7,492 nucleotides of DNA from Zoogloeaceae bacterium (GTDB lineage Bacteria > Pseudomonadota > Gammaproteobacteria > Burkholderiales > Rhodocyclaceae), in assembly GCA_031281985.1 (NCBI GenBank), contig JAITEO010000313.1:1-7492 (forward strand), read 5' to 3'. Made by a program: the position numbers and the translations under genes. Position 1 is the first letter of the stretch, and every line of letters starts with the position of its first letter. The notes below the pieces were generated by a model. That model saw only the letters and a program-made list of their open reading frames with translations, was not told the origin of the DNA and made no database searches. Shown in pieces: positions 1 through 5,439 of this stretch.

Positions 1-35
1 AGAGGAATCACGCGGCGCGCCGGTAAAAATCTGTC
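1..35. repeat. Dispersed repeat element, inverted copy A
   Basis: The reverse complement of this stretch closely matches 4191-4232. Both read GACAG, a T-run, ACCGGCGCG, a CCGC core, then TGATTCCTCT. The far copy has two extra T's and a short insertion in its GC-rich core. The copies are in opposite orientation and flank the fumarate reductase operon. The first nine bases (AGAGGAATC) also look like the end of a 7-bp tandem array such as the one at 4226-4260, so the element probably continues left of the window. I see no gene between here and 175 other than the stem-loops listed separately. Confidence 0.7.
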
Positions 36-100
36 ACCCCTACCGAAGGAAAGGCAACGCCACCCCAAAGCCAAGGATGGTTTTCGTTGGTTTTTATACG

Positions 101-131
101 GTTTGAAGCCAGGCGTTGCCTGGTTTCAAAC
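101..131 (-). terminator. Stem-loop downstream of frdB (second of two)
   Basis: This is a 14-bp stem (GTTTGAAGCCAGGC pairing with GCCTGGTTTCAAAC, with one G-T pair) closed by a 3-base loop. In the frdB direction it follows the first stem-loop at 144-174. Neither strand has a proper T-run directly after the stem, so it is not a textbook intrinsic terminator. It may protect the mRNA 3' end, help Rho-dependent or bidirectional termination, or be a dispersed hairpin element. Confidence 0.45.
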
Positions 132-143
132 CCCAAGATAAAT

Positions 144-174
144 CGGCAAAAAGTGGTTTTTTTACTTTTTGCCG
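144..174 (-). terminator. Stem-loop directly after frdB stop
   Basis: This is a perfect 11-bp stem (CGGCAAAAAGT pairing with ACTTTTTGCCG) with a 9-base loop. It starts one base after the frdB TGA (178-176). On the frdB transcript the 3' arm carries five U's, but the bases after the stem (ATTTATC) are only partly U-rich. Position and strength suggest it ends the frdCAB message or shields it from exonucleases. Together with the 101-131 hairpin it forms a double-hairpin operon end. Confidence 0.5.
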
Positions 175-175
175 T

Positions 176-928
176 TCAAGCAATCAGCGCCATCTTGCGT
201 CTCAAAAACGCGATTTGTGTTTTCAGCGGCAGGGATTTGGGGCAGACGTCGTGGCAGGCCAGGAGCGACATGCAGCCGAAGACGCCGGTATCGTCGCCGA
301 TGAGTTCGAAGTAATCGTCGTCGTCGCGCGTATCGCGCGGGTCGGCGCGAAAGCGGGCGATCTTGCCCAGGCCGACCGCGCCGACGAAATCCGGGCGCAT
401 CTGCGCGGTGCCGCAGGCGGCGACGCAGCAGCCGCATTCGATGCAGCGATCCAGTTCGTAGATGGCTTCGGCGGTCTCCGGCGGCATGCGCTCCTCGATG
501 CACTTAAGGTCGGGTTCCGTTTCCCTGGCGTGCAGCCAGGTTTCCAGGCGTTCGCTCATGCCGCGCATCCACTTGCCGGTATTTACCGAAAGATCGCCTA
601 TCAACTCGAAGAAAGGCAGCGGCGTGAGCGTGCTTTCCAAGGGCAGGTCGGCGACCAGGGTGCGGCAGGCCAGGCGCGGACGGCCATTGACCATCATGGC
701 GCAGGAACCGCAGATGCCGGCGCGGCAGACGAAATCGAATTGCAGGGTCGGGTCCTGGTGTTCGCGCAGTTCGTTCAGGGCGATGAACAGCGTCATGCCG
801 TCGGCTTCTTCCAGTTCATAGCGTTGCAGGCGCGGCTCGCTTGCGGCTTCCTGCGGGTTGTAGCGCAGGATGTTGAGGACGACGCGACGAGGCGGGTTGG
901 GTGGATTGGGCGTTCTTTCGGCGTTCAT
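176..928 (-). CDS. frdB: Fumarate reductase/succinate dehydrogenase iron-sulfur subunit
   Basis: This 250-residue protein carries electrons between the cytochrome b anchor and the flavoprotein. The N-terminal plant-ferredoxin-type domain holds the [2Fe-2S] ligands C68, C73, C76 and C88 (CRAGICGSC, then C88). The C-terminal domain has [11 protein letters not shown] (C162, C165, C168, C172) and C219, C225, C229 with HDVCPK, which bind the [4Fe-4S] and [3Fe-4S] centres by family precedent. Wolinella FrdB is about 240 residues, so this is full length. I chose the ATG at 928 because GGAG (935-938) lies 6 bases upstream; an in-frame ATG at 946 would add only six residues. It is the last gene of frdCAB, 49 bp after the frdA stop, and is followed by two stem-loops. 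Whether the enzyme reduces fumarate or oxidises succinate in vivo cannot be read from the sequence. Confidence 0.96.
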   Translation of the reverse strand: MNAERTPNPPNPPRRVVLNILRYNPQEAASEPRLQRYELEEADGMTLFIALNELREHQDPTLQFDFVCRAGICGSCAMMVNGRPRLACRTLVADLPLESTLTPLPFFELIGDLSVNTGKWMRGMSERLETWLHARETEPDLKCIEERMPPETAEAIYELDRCIECGCCVAACGTAQMRPDFVGAVGLGKIARFRADPRDTRDDDDYFELIGDDTGVFGCMSLLACHDVCPKSLPLKTQIAFLRRKMALIA

Positions 929-977
929 GGCATTCTCCAGCGGCATGCATCCGGCGTGGTTCCTGGCGGGGCGGGCT

Positions 978-2972
978 TCACAGCGGCTCATCCAGGCGTT
1001 CGTTCCTGCCGCGCAGCCGGGCGGGAAGTTTGTCGAGGTAGGGCATGAGTTCCTGTTGCAGGGCAAAACGGTCGCCGCCCGCCAGTTCCACGTGATTGCG
1101 GATGCGTTCGACGGCAAACTGGCGTTCGGCGGTATCGGGATGCTCGATATGGTTTTTCGCGCCATAGCCGCGCCAGCCGGGCGGCAGTTCCATCGCGCCG
1201 ACATCCTGCGTCTCATAGGTCAGGTGCGGCAGGGTGGCCTCCTCGTCCGCTTCCTTGGGCCAGAACGCCAGGGTGCGTTTCAGCCAGTCGCGGTCGTTGC
1301 GCGCGGGGAAATCCTCGCGAAAATGCGCGCCGCGGCTCTCGGTGCGCTGATACGCGCCGTAGGCGATGGTGAGCGCCAGTTTCAGCATGCGGCGCACGCG
1401 ATAGGCGGCGACCAGTTCCGGGTTGCTGCCCCAGGTCTTGCTCTGGATGCCGATATGGCGGCTTCTCTGCAACAGGCGTTGCAGGTGGGAGACGCCATCC
1501 TGCAAGCCATCGGCGGTACGGAAGATGCCGACGCAGCGGGTCATGATTTCCTGCATTTCGACGCACAGCTTGAAGGCGTTTTCCTCGCCGGGAGCGGCAA
1601 GCAGGGCGAGGAGATTTTCTTCTTCGCGGCGCACGCATTCCCGCGCCAGCGCAAGCGGCGCGGCAAGGTCGTTTTCCGGGGCGTCGCAGAAATCCGCCAC
1701 GGACTCGCCGACGATCATGCCCGCGACCACCGTTTCCGCCACCGAATTGCCGCCCAGCCGGTTGAAGCCGTGCAGATCCCAGCAGGCGGCTTCCCCCGCC
1801 GCGAACAGTCCCGCCAGATGCGGCGATTCGCCCGTATGCCGGGTGCGCACGCCGCCCATGGTGTAATGCTGCGCCGGACGCACGGGAATCCACTTTTCTG
1901 CCGGGTCGATGCCCAGGAAGTATTCGCAGATTTCCTTTACTTCCCGCAGATTGTGCTCGATGTGGCGGCGTCCCAGCAGCGTGATGTCCAGCCACAGATG
2001 CGGGCCGAAACGCGAAGCGACGCCTTGTCCCTTGCGGATGTGTTCCTCCATGCGGCGGGAGACGACATCGCGCGAGGCGAGTTCCTTTTTTTCCGGCTCA
2101 TAGTCGGGCATGAAGCGATGCCCTTCCGCGTCGCGCAACAGGCCGCCGTCGCCGCGGCAGCCCTCCGTGACCAGGATGCCCGCCGGGAAGATGCCCGTGG
2201 GGTGGAATTGCACCGCTTCCATGTTGCCCAGCGCCGCTACGCCGGTTTCCAGCGCCAGCGCGTGTCCCATGCCTTCGCAGATGACGGCGTTGGTGGTGAC
2301 GCGGTAGAGTCGCCCCGCGCCGCCGGTGGCGATGACCGTGGCGCGCGCCAGACAGGCGAAAAGCTCGCCCGTCACCAGGTCGCGCGCCACCGCGCCGTAA
2401 CAGCGCGCGCCATCGTGGATCAGCGAAAGCGCCTCGCAGCGTTCCTGCACCGCGATGCCCTGGGCGATTGCCCGATCGCTGACGGTATAGAGCATGGCGT
2501 GCCCGGTGCCGTCGGAAACATAGCAGGTGCGCCATTTTTTCGTGCCGCCGAAATCGCGCTGCGCGATCAGTCCCTGCGCCGCCTCGCGCTCGGTGATGGT
2601 GACTTTTTCGTTGTTGATGATGACTTCGCGCTCGCCGCTCTTCACCCGGCTCCACGGCGTCCCCCAGGAGGCCAGCTCGCGCACGGCCTTGGGCGCGGTC
2701 TGGACGAACATGCGCGCCACCACCTGATCCGCGCCCCAGTCGGAACCGCGCACCGTATCCTCGAAATGGATGTCCTCCGTATCGCCCATCCCCTTGATCA
2801 CATTCGCCAGCGACGCCTGCATCCCGCCCTGCGCCGCCGCCGAATGCGAACGCTTGGGCGGCACCAGCGAAAGCACCAGCGCCTCGTGTCCACGCCTTGC
2901 CGCGCCAATCGCCGTGCGCAAACCCGCCAGCCCGCCGCCGATGACCAATACATCCATAATCCGCGTTTTCAT
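978..2972 (-). CDS. frdA: Fumarate reductase/succinate dehydrogenase flavoprotein subunit
   Basis: This 664-residue catalytic subunit interconverts fumarate and succinate on the cytoplasmic side of the membrane complex. The Rossmann FAD motif GGGLAGL is at residues 12-18. SHSAAAQGG places the covalent-FAD histidine at His43. Dicarboxylate-site residues appear as His257 (QFHPTG), Arg301 (ASRDVVSRR), His369 (AQHYTMGG) and Arg405 (HGFNRLGG). The first three match Wolinella FrdA numbering exactly as I recall it, and the last is offset by one. The C-terminus ([11 protein letters not shown]) also resembles Wolinella FrdA, which is about 656 residues. The ATG at 2972 follows a strong GGAGGAG (2981-2987) by 8 bases and overlaps the frdC stop as ATGA. 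The frame stays open upstream to 3404, but that part is antisense-frame shadow of frdC. The close match to the epsilonproteobacterial enzyme favours the QFR family over the four-subunit E. coli SQR. Confidence 0.97.
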   Translation of the reverse strand: MKTRIMDVLVIGGGLAGLRTAIGAARRGHEALVLSLVPPKRSHSAAAQGGMQASLANVIKGMGDTEDIHFEDTVRGSDWGADQVVARMFVQTAPKAVRELASWGTPWSRVKSGEREVIINNEKVTITEREAAQGLIAQRDFGGTKKWRTCYVSDGTGHAMLYTVSDRAIAQGIAVQERCEALSLIHDGARCYGAVARDLVTGELFACLARATVIATGGAGRLYRVTTNAVICEGMGHALALETGVAALGNMEAVQFHPTGIFPAGILVTEGCRGDGGLLRDAEGHRFMPDYEPEKKELASRDVVSRRMEEHIRKGQGVASRFGPHLWLDITLLGRRHIEHNLREVKEICEYFLGIDPAEKWIPVRPAQHYTMGGVRTRHTGESPHLAGLFAAGEAACWDLHGFNRLGGNSVAETVVAGMIVGESVADFCDAPENDLAAPLALARECVRREEENLLALLAAPGEENAFKLCVEMQEIMTRCVGIFRTADGLQDGVSHLQRLLQRSRHIGIQSKTWGSNPELVAAYRVRRMLKLALTIAYGAYQRTESRGAHFREDFPARNDRDWLKRTLAFWPKEADEEATLPHLTYETQDVGAMELPPGWRGYGAKNHIEHPDTAERQFAVERIRNHVELAGGDRFALQQELMPYLDKLPARLRGRNERLDEPL

Positions 2973-3775
2973 GGCGCGTTCTCCTCCAAAACAGGGCGCG
3001 TAAAATCGCCTTCCGGCGCCATCCGTTCCAGCCACGCGGGCAGTTCGGCAGGCCGGTAGCGTTCGCCATACTGCGCCTGATGCGCAAATCCGATTTTCAT
3101 GTAGGCTCCCAGCGTCATCAGCCCCAGGAGGAGGAAAAACCCGGTCAATCCCCATTTCAGCCTTTTCAGGAAATTCCTGGAAAGCCCGGGCCAGTTCCAT
3201 TTCATCGCCAGCCGGTACAGGCCGATGCCGCCATGCACTTCCACCGCCAGCAGGAGCAGCAGGTAGAACGGCCACAGGCCATCGCTCCACACCCGGTCGG
3301 AGGAAGCATAGGGGCCGATGTTCTGCGGCCACACCAGCATCTGGTACAGATGCGCCGAAGCCAGAAAAAAGAGCGCGAACCCCGTATAGACCTGCCAGAC
3401 CCACAAGGTGCTGTCCTCATGCCGCATGGCGCGGACATGCGCGCGCAGGGTGCGGTATTGCCGGTAATTGGCGGGAAACTTGCGCATCGCCAGCAGCGCG
3501 TGCAGGACGAACAACAACAACACCCCCGCCACCACACAGGAAACCAGACGCGGATGCGCGCCGCCGAAGAAGAAATACCCCTCGAACATGCGGGTAATCG
3601 TCCACATGGCCGTCTCGCCCAGGAGGATGGAAGCGACAAAGAACATGTGCCCCCACATGAACAGGACGAGCAGCAAACCCGTGCCGCTTTGCAGCAAATC
3701 CAGACGCGCAGGCCAGCGGCTCTTGCGCAACCGCTCCGCCAGACCGGATTGGACGATGAGGGTGCTTGTCGACAC
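2969..3775 (-). CDS. frdC: Di-haem cytochrome b membrane anchor of fumarate reductase
   Basis: This 268-residue protein has five membrane helices. It binds two b hemes and the quinone and anchors FrdAB to the inner membrane. Numbering from the GTG at 3775, the axial-ligand histidines are His43, His92, His142 and His181, and the E-pathway glutamates are Glu65 and Glu179. Each is exactly one less than the Wolinella counterpart (His44, 93, 143, 182; Glu66, Glu180), which supports this start. Other family signatures are [18 protein letters not shown] and [16 protein letters not shown] at 3783-3786 lies 7 bases before the GTG. The frame is open to an ATG at 3841, but that codon lies in the predicted -35 box and upstream of the expected transcription start, so I reject it. 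It is the first gene of frdCAB and overlaps frdA by 4 bp. Retained Glu65 and Glu179 suggest the transmembrane-proton-coupled mechanism described for the Wolinella enzyme. Confidence 0.95.
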   Translation of the reverse strand: MSTSTLIVQSGLAERLRKSRWPARLDLLQSGTGLLLVLFMWGHMFFVASILLGETAMWTITRMFEGYFFFGGAHPRLVSCVVAGVLLLFVLHALLAMRKFPANYRQYRTLRAHVRAMRHEDSTLWVWQVYTGFALFFLASAHLYQMLVWPQNIGPYASSDRVWSDGLWPFYLLLLLAVEVHGGIGLYRLAMKWNWPGLSRNFLKRLKWGLTGFFLLLGLMTLGAYMKIGFAHQAQYGERYRPAELPAWLERMAPEGDFTRPVLEENAP

Positions 3776-3782
3776 AACGAAA

Positions 3783-3786
3783 CTCC
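3783..3786 (-). promoter_or_regulatory. Shine-Dalgarno deciding the frdC GTG start
   Basis: GGAG on the minus strand sits 7 bases before the GTG at 3775. No comparable site precedes the upstream in-frame ATG at 3841. With the promoter at 3813-3841, this fixes a leader of about 30 nucleotides. Confidence 0.7.
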
Positions 3787-3812
3787 AGAAGATGAACCCA
3801 GAAAAGTCCGCT

Positions 3813-3841
3813 ATTCTATGCTGCACTGCAACAAATGCCAA
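3813..3841 (-). promoter_or_regulatory. Sigma70-type promoter of frdCAB
   Basis: On the minus strand there is TTGGCA (3841-3836) as the -35 box, a 17-base spacer, and TAGAAT (3818-3813) as the -10 box. Each hexamer matches the consensus at five of six positions and the spacing is ideal. The predicted transcription start is near 3806, about 30 bases before the frdC GTG. I did not find an FNR-like TTGAT-N4-ATCAA palindrome nearby, so oxygen control cannot be argued from this stretch. A 7-bp tandem array begins 10 bp upstream of the -35 box. Confidence 0.75.
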
Positions 3842-3850
3842 GCATGAAAT

Positions 3851-3899
3851 GGGGATCGGGGATCGGGTATTAGGTATCAGGGATCAGGGATCAGGAATC
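3851..3899. repeat. 7-bp tandem array (RGGGATC-like, 7 units)
   Basis: Seven consecutive 7-bp units read GGGGATC, GGGGATC, GGGTATT, AGGTATC, AGGGATC, AGGGATC and AGGAATC, followed by a G-run. Four units contain GATC, and a fifth GATC lies at 3910-3913. A related array in the opposite orientation is at 4226-4260. The array ends only 10 bp from the frdCAB -35 box. Confidence 0.9.
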
Positions 3900-3954
3900 A
3901 GGGGGGTGCGATCCAGAGTGGAGGACGCCAACGAAGCGCCGCCGCTTGCCGTCC

Positions 3955-3982
3955 CCTCTCCCCCAATCCTTTGGGGGAGAGG
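3955..3982. repeat. GC-rich palindromic hairpin element
   Basis: CCTCTCCCCCAA pairs perfectly with TTGGGGGAGAGG around a TCCT loop, giving a 12-bp stem. No T-run follows on either strand, so a terminator role for the zor transcript is possible but unsupported. It looks like a dispersed CCCTCTCCCC-type repeat; similar purine/pyrimidine blocks recur at 4001-4032 and 7420-7440. Confidence 0.75.
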
Positions 3983-4033
3983 ATGCTCGGCAGGGTGCAA
4001 GCCCTCCCCCTGAGAAAGGGGAGATTGAGGGGT

Positions 4034-4069
4034 CATCCTGTCCATCCTGTCCATCCTGTTCATCCTGTC
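4034..4069. repeat. 9-bp tandem array (CATCCTGTC, 4 units)
   Basis: Four 9-bp units read CATCCTGTC, CATCCTGTC, CATCCTGTT and CATCCTGTC. A shorter version lies at 7383-7409, with a decayed first unit followed by two good ones. Confidence 0.92.
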
Positions 4070-4080
4070 AAAATTGTCTT
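4047..4080. repeat. 34-bp direct repeat flanking zor genes, left copy
   Basis: This matches 7387-7420 at 33 of 34 positions; the one difference is A at 4073 against G at 7413. Both copies are in the same orientation and are preceded by a GGGGANTGAGGGG-like block. Together they bracket the zorA-zorB-zorC remnant segment, spaced 3340 bp apart. Confidence 0.88.
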
Positions 4081-4190
4081 TTCTCCAGACAAGGGGGGAC
4101 AGAAGAGATTCGACGGGAGGAACAGAATGGTTGTCTTCCCTTCTGGCAAGAGGGGACTGAGGGGGTTGCGGCAATTCAGACTGCACAGGA

Positions 4191-4232
4191 GACAGATTTT
4201 TTTACCGGCGCGCAGCGCCGCATGATTCCTCT
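4191..4232. repeat. Dispersed repeat element, inverted copy B
   Basis: This is the opposite-orientation counterpart of 1-35, matching apart from two extra T's in the T-run and a short insertion in the GC core. On the minus strand it supplies the last codons and the TAA stop (4204-4202) of the zorC-like frame. Confidence 0.72.
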
Positions 4233-4732
4233 GTCTTCTGACCTCTGATTCCTGATTCCTGGAAGGAAGTAGGGGTACGTTCTGGCGATTCCAGGAACCG
4301 GCGCAGGGTGGCGCGGCCTTCCTGGCAGGAGGGGTCTGGCAGCGCGTCGGCTTCTTGCAGGGCGGCGAGGAGGGCGCGGCGGCAGGATTGGAAGCGGCGT
4401 TCGTCGCTTTTCAGGGCGGCGACTTGTGCAAGCAATTTTTCCAGCAGCGTCCTGTCCGCCAATACGCGCCGGGAATCCCAATCGTTGGCGCGCGCCAGGC
4501 CGCGGCAGGCGTATTTCAGGCGCACGAAACCGGGGTTTTCCAGGAGGCGCAAGGCCATCAAGCCTTGCGTCACGCGCTCCGTTTCCGCCATGCCGCGCCG
4601 GTTGCCCGCCAGATCGCGCGCGCCTTCCAGGCTGGCGCGCATGCGCGCCGAAGCGCCGAACGACAGTTTTCGCGGGCGTCCCTCCAGGGCGGCATTCAGG
4701 CGGGTTTCCAGGTCCTTCAATGGCGCGTTCAT
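4202..4732 (-). CDS. Truncated ZorC-like (EH-signature) protein
   Basis: This 176-codon frame is the third gene of a zorA-zorB operon, the place zorC holds in type I Zorya. The ATG at 4732 overlaps the zorB stop as ATGA, and GGAG (4738-4741) lies 5 bases upstream. The protein is helical and Arg/Ala-rich. The segment around residues 89-125 (RVLADRTLLEKLLAQV, then RRFQSCRRALLAAL) resembles, from memory, the N-terminal part of EH-signature/ZorC proteins, where a RRFRRCY-like motif is typical. Full ZorC proteins are several hundred residues, so most of the protein, including the EH-signature part, is missing. From codon 158 onward the reading frame is entirely repeat DNA: the 7-bp array, then dispersed repeat copy B, which supplies the TAA. 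No continuation is seen further downstream. It is probably a broken gene. The ZorC assignment rests on context plus a weak motif; a small unrelated third gene remains possible. Confidence 0.6.
   Translation of the reverse strand: MNAPLKDLETRLNAALEGRPRKLSFGASARMRASLEGARDLAGNRRGMAETERVTQGLMALRLLENPGFVRLKYACRGLARANDWDSRRVLADRTLLEKLLAQVAALKSDERRFQSCRRALLAALQEADALPDPSCQEGRATLRRFLESPERTPTSFQESGIRGQKTEESCGAARR
4226..4260. repeat. 7-bp tandem array (AGGAATC-like, about 5 units)
   Basis: Read on the minus strand, the units are AGGAATC, AGGAATC, AGAGGTC, AGAAGAC and AGAGGAA, a relative of the 3851-3899 array in the other orientation. It begins exactly where the zorC-like coding sequence loses its normal character, at codon 158, and merges with dispersed repeat copy B. 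Confidence 0.8.
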
Positions 4733-5439
4733 CCGCCCTCCAGTGGACAGCGCGGTTCTTCTTCCAGCGGCAGGTCGTGGCTGGCGGCGCGGCCTTCGCC
4801 CAGTTCCAGGAATTCCAGGCGCAATTCCAGGCGGCGGCTGGCTTCTGGATTGGCCTTCAGGGCATTGAAGGAAGAGCCGCTGACCAGGAACAGATCGCGC
4901 ACCATGAGCCGGTCTTCGGCGCTCAGGGTGGCGGAGGCTTCCGGGGAAAGCAGGACGCAGAGCAGGCGTTCGGCGCGTTGCAGGGAAAGATTGAGGTTGT
5001 ACAGATAGCTGCCGCGCGCGTCGGCAAAGCCTTCCACCACCACGCGCTTCAACCACTTCCTGCCCAGCGGTTCGCGCGCCAGCTTGAGGATCTGCGGCGT
5101 CATTTCGCGCAGCAGGCGCACCTGTTCGGGATTCAGGCGGTGGCTGTTGGTCTCGAAGCGGGCGCGCTCGCCAAAATCCACCACCCGGCCGCGCACGCTG
5201 ACGCCGGGAAAATCGGCGGCGATATGCGAAAGCTCCTGCAGGAAGGCGTCGATTTCTTCCTCCCGTCCCGCCTTCTGATCCTCGCTTTGGGCAATCTCAT
5301 GGGTGATCGCCAGGAGCGCCACGCTCATGGCGACCAGAAACAGCACCATCAGCGCCGTCATGAGATCGGAAAAGGAGATCCAGAAAGGTTGCTCCGCCGT
5401 ATCGGGTGGCGGCGCGGGCGGTGGGAAGCGGCGCGTCAT
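4729..5439 (-). CDS. zorB: Zorya stator-rod protein ZorB (MotB/OmpA-like)
   Basis: This 236-residue inner-membrane protein has a periplasmic peptidoglycan-binding domain. In Zorya, ZorA and ZorB form a proton-driven complex anchored to the cell wall that senses phage attack. After a proline-rich N-terminus, one membrane helix (about residues 19-45) opens with PFWISFSDLMTALM. Asp25 there is the expected ion-binding aspartate, equivalent to MotB Asp32. A linker leads into an OmpA/MotB domain with VVDFGERARFETNS (86-99) and VVVEGFADARGSYLYNLNLSLQRA (133-156), the usual GxxDxxG...N..LS..RA peptidoglycan-binding pattern. The start at 5439 overlaps the zorA stop as ATGA, and its own ribosome site is weak, which suggests translational coupling. 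It overlaps the zorC-like frame in the same way. A flagellar MotB is unlikely because of the short linker, the partner's long tail and the absence of flagellar genes. Confidence 0.87.
   Translation of the reverse strand: MTRRFPPPAPPPDTAEQPFWISFSDLMTALMVLFLVAMSVALLAITHEIAQSEDQKAGREEEIDAFLQELSHIAADFPGVSVRGRVVDFGERARFETNSHRLNPEQVRLLREMTPQILKLAREPLGRKWLKRVVVEGFADARGSYLYNLNLSLQRAERLLCVLLSPEASATLSAEDRLMVRDLFLVSGSSFNALKANPEASRRLELRLEFLELGEGRAASHDLPLEEEPRCPLEGG

Larger units (their letters stand above)
3842..4201. other. Gene-free repeat mosaic between frdC and zorC remnant
   Basis: I see no gene here. The stretch holds, in order, a 7-bp tandem array, a GC-rich 12-bp-stem hairpin, a pyrimidine/purine block, a 9-bp tandem array, and two degenerate copies of a unit starting TTGTCTT (4074 and 4131) followed by a CTGG/CCAGAC-like and GGGGAC-like segment. 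It ends with the start of the dispersed repeat shared with 1-35. Reading frames across it translate to repetitive peptides (for example MNRMDRMDRM) and have no ribosome-binding sites. No continuation of zorC is visible in any minus-strand frame. Confidence 0.75.

Noticed and set aside
116..1048. Plus-strand open frame of 310 codons antisense to frdB
   Set aside because: It mirrors frdB in a high-GC codon pattern; frdB with all its cysteine motifs explains the region.
870..3059. Long plus-strand open frame of 729 codons antisense to frdA
   Set aside because: It is a GC-rich shadow of frdA. Its residues show no domain pattern, it has no ribosome site, and the opposite strand carries an unmistakable conserved gene.
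3776..3841. 22-residue N-terminal extension of frdC from the ATG at 3841
   Set aside because: The ATG overlaps the predicted -35 box and lacks a ribosome site, and the homologous Wolinella protein begins at the GTG-equivalent position.
3851..4069. CRISPR array
   Set aside because: The repeats are contiguous 7-bp and 9-bp tandem units without spacers, and no cas genes are present.
3884..4186. Small 100-codon minus-strand gene containing MNRMDRMDRM
   Set aside because: The peptide is simply the translation of the 9-bp tandem array and neighbouring repeats; there is no ribosome site.
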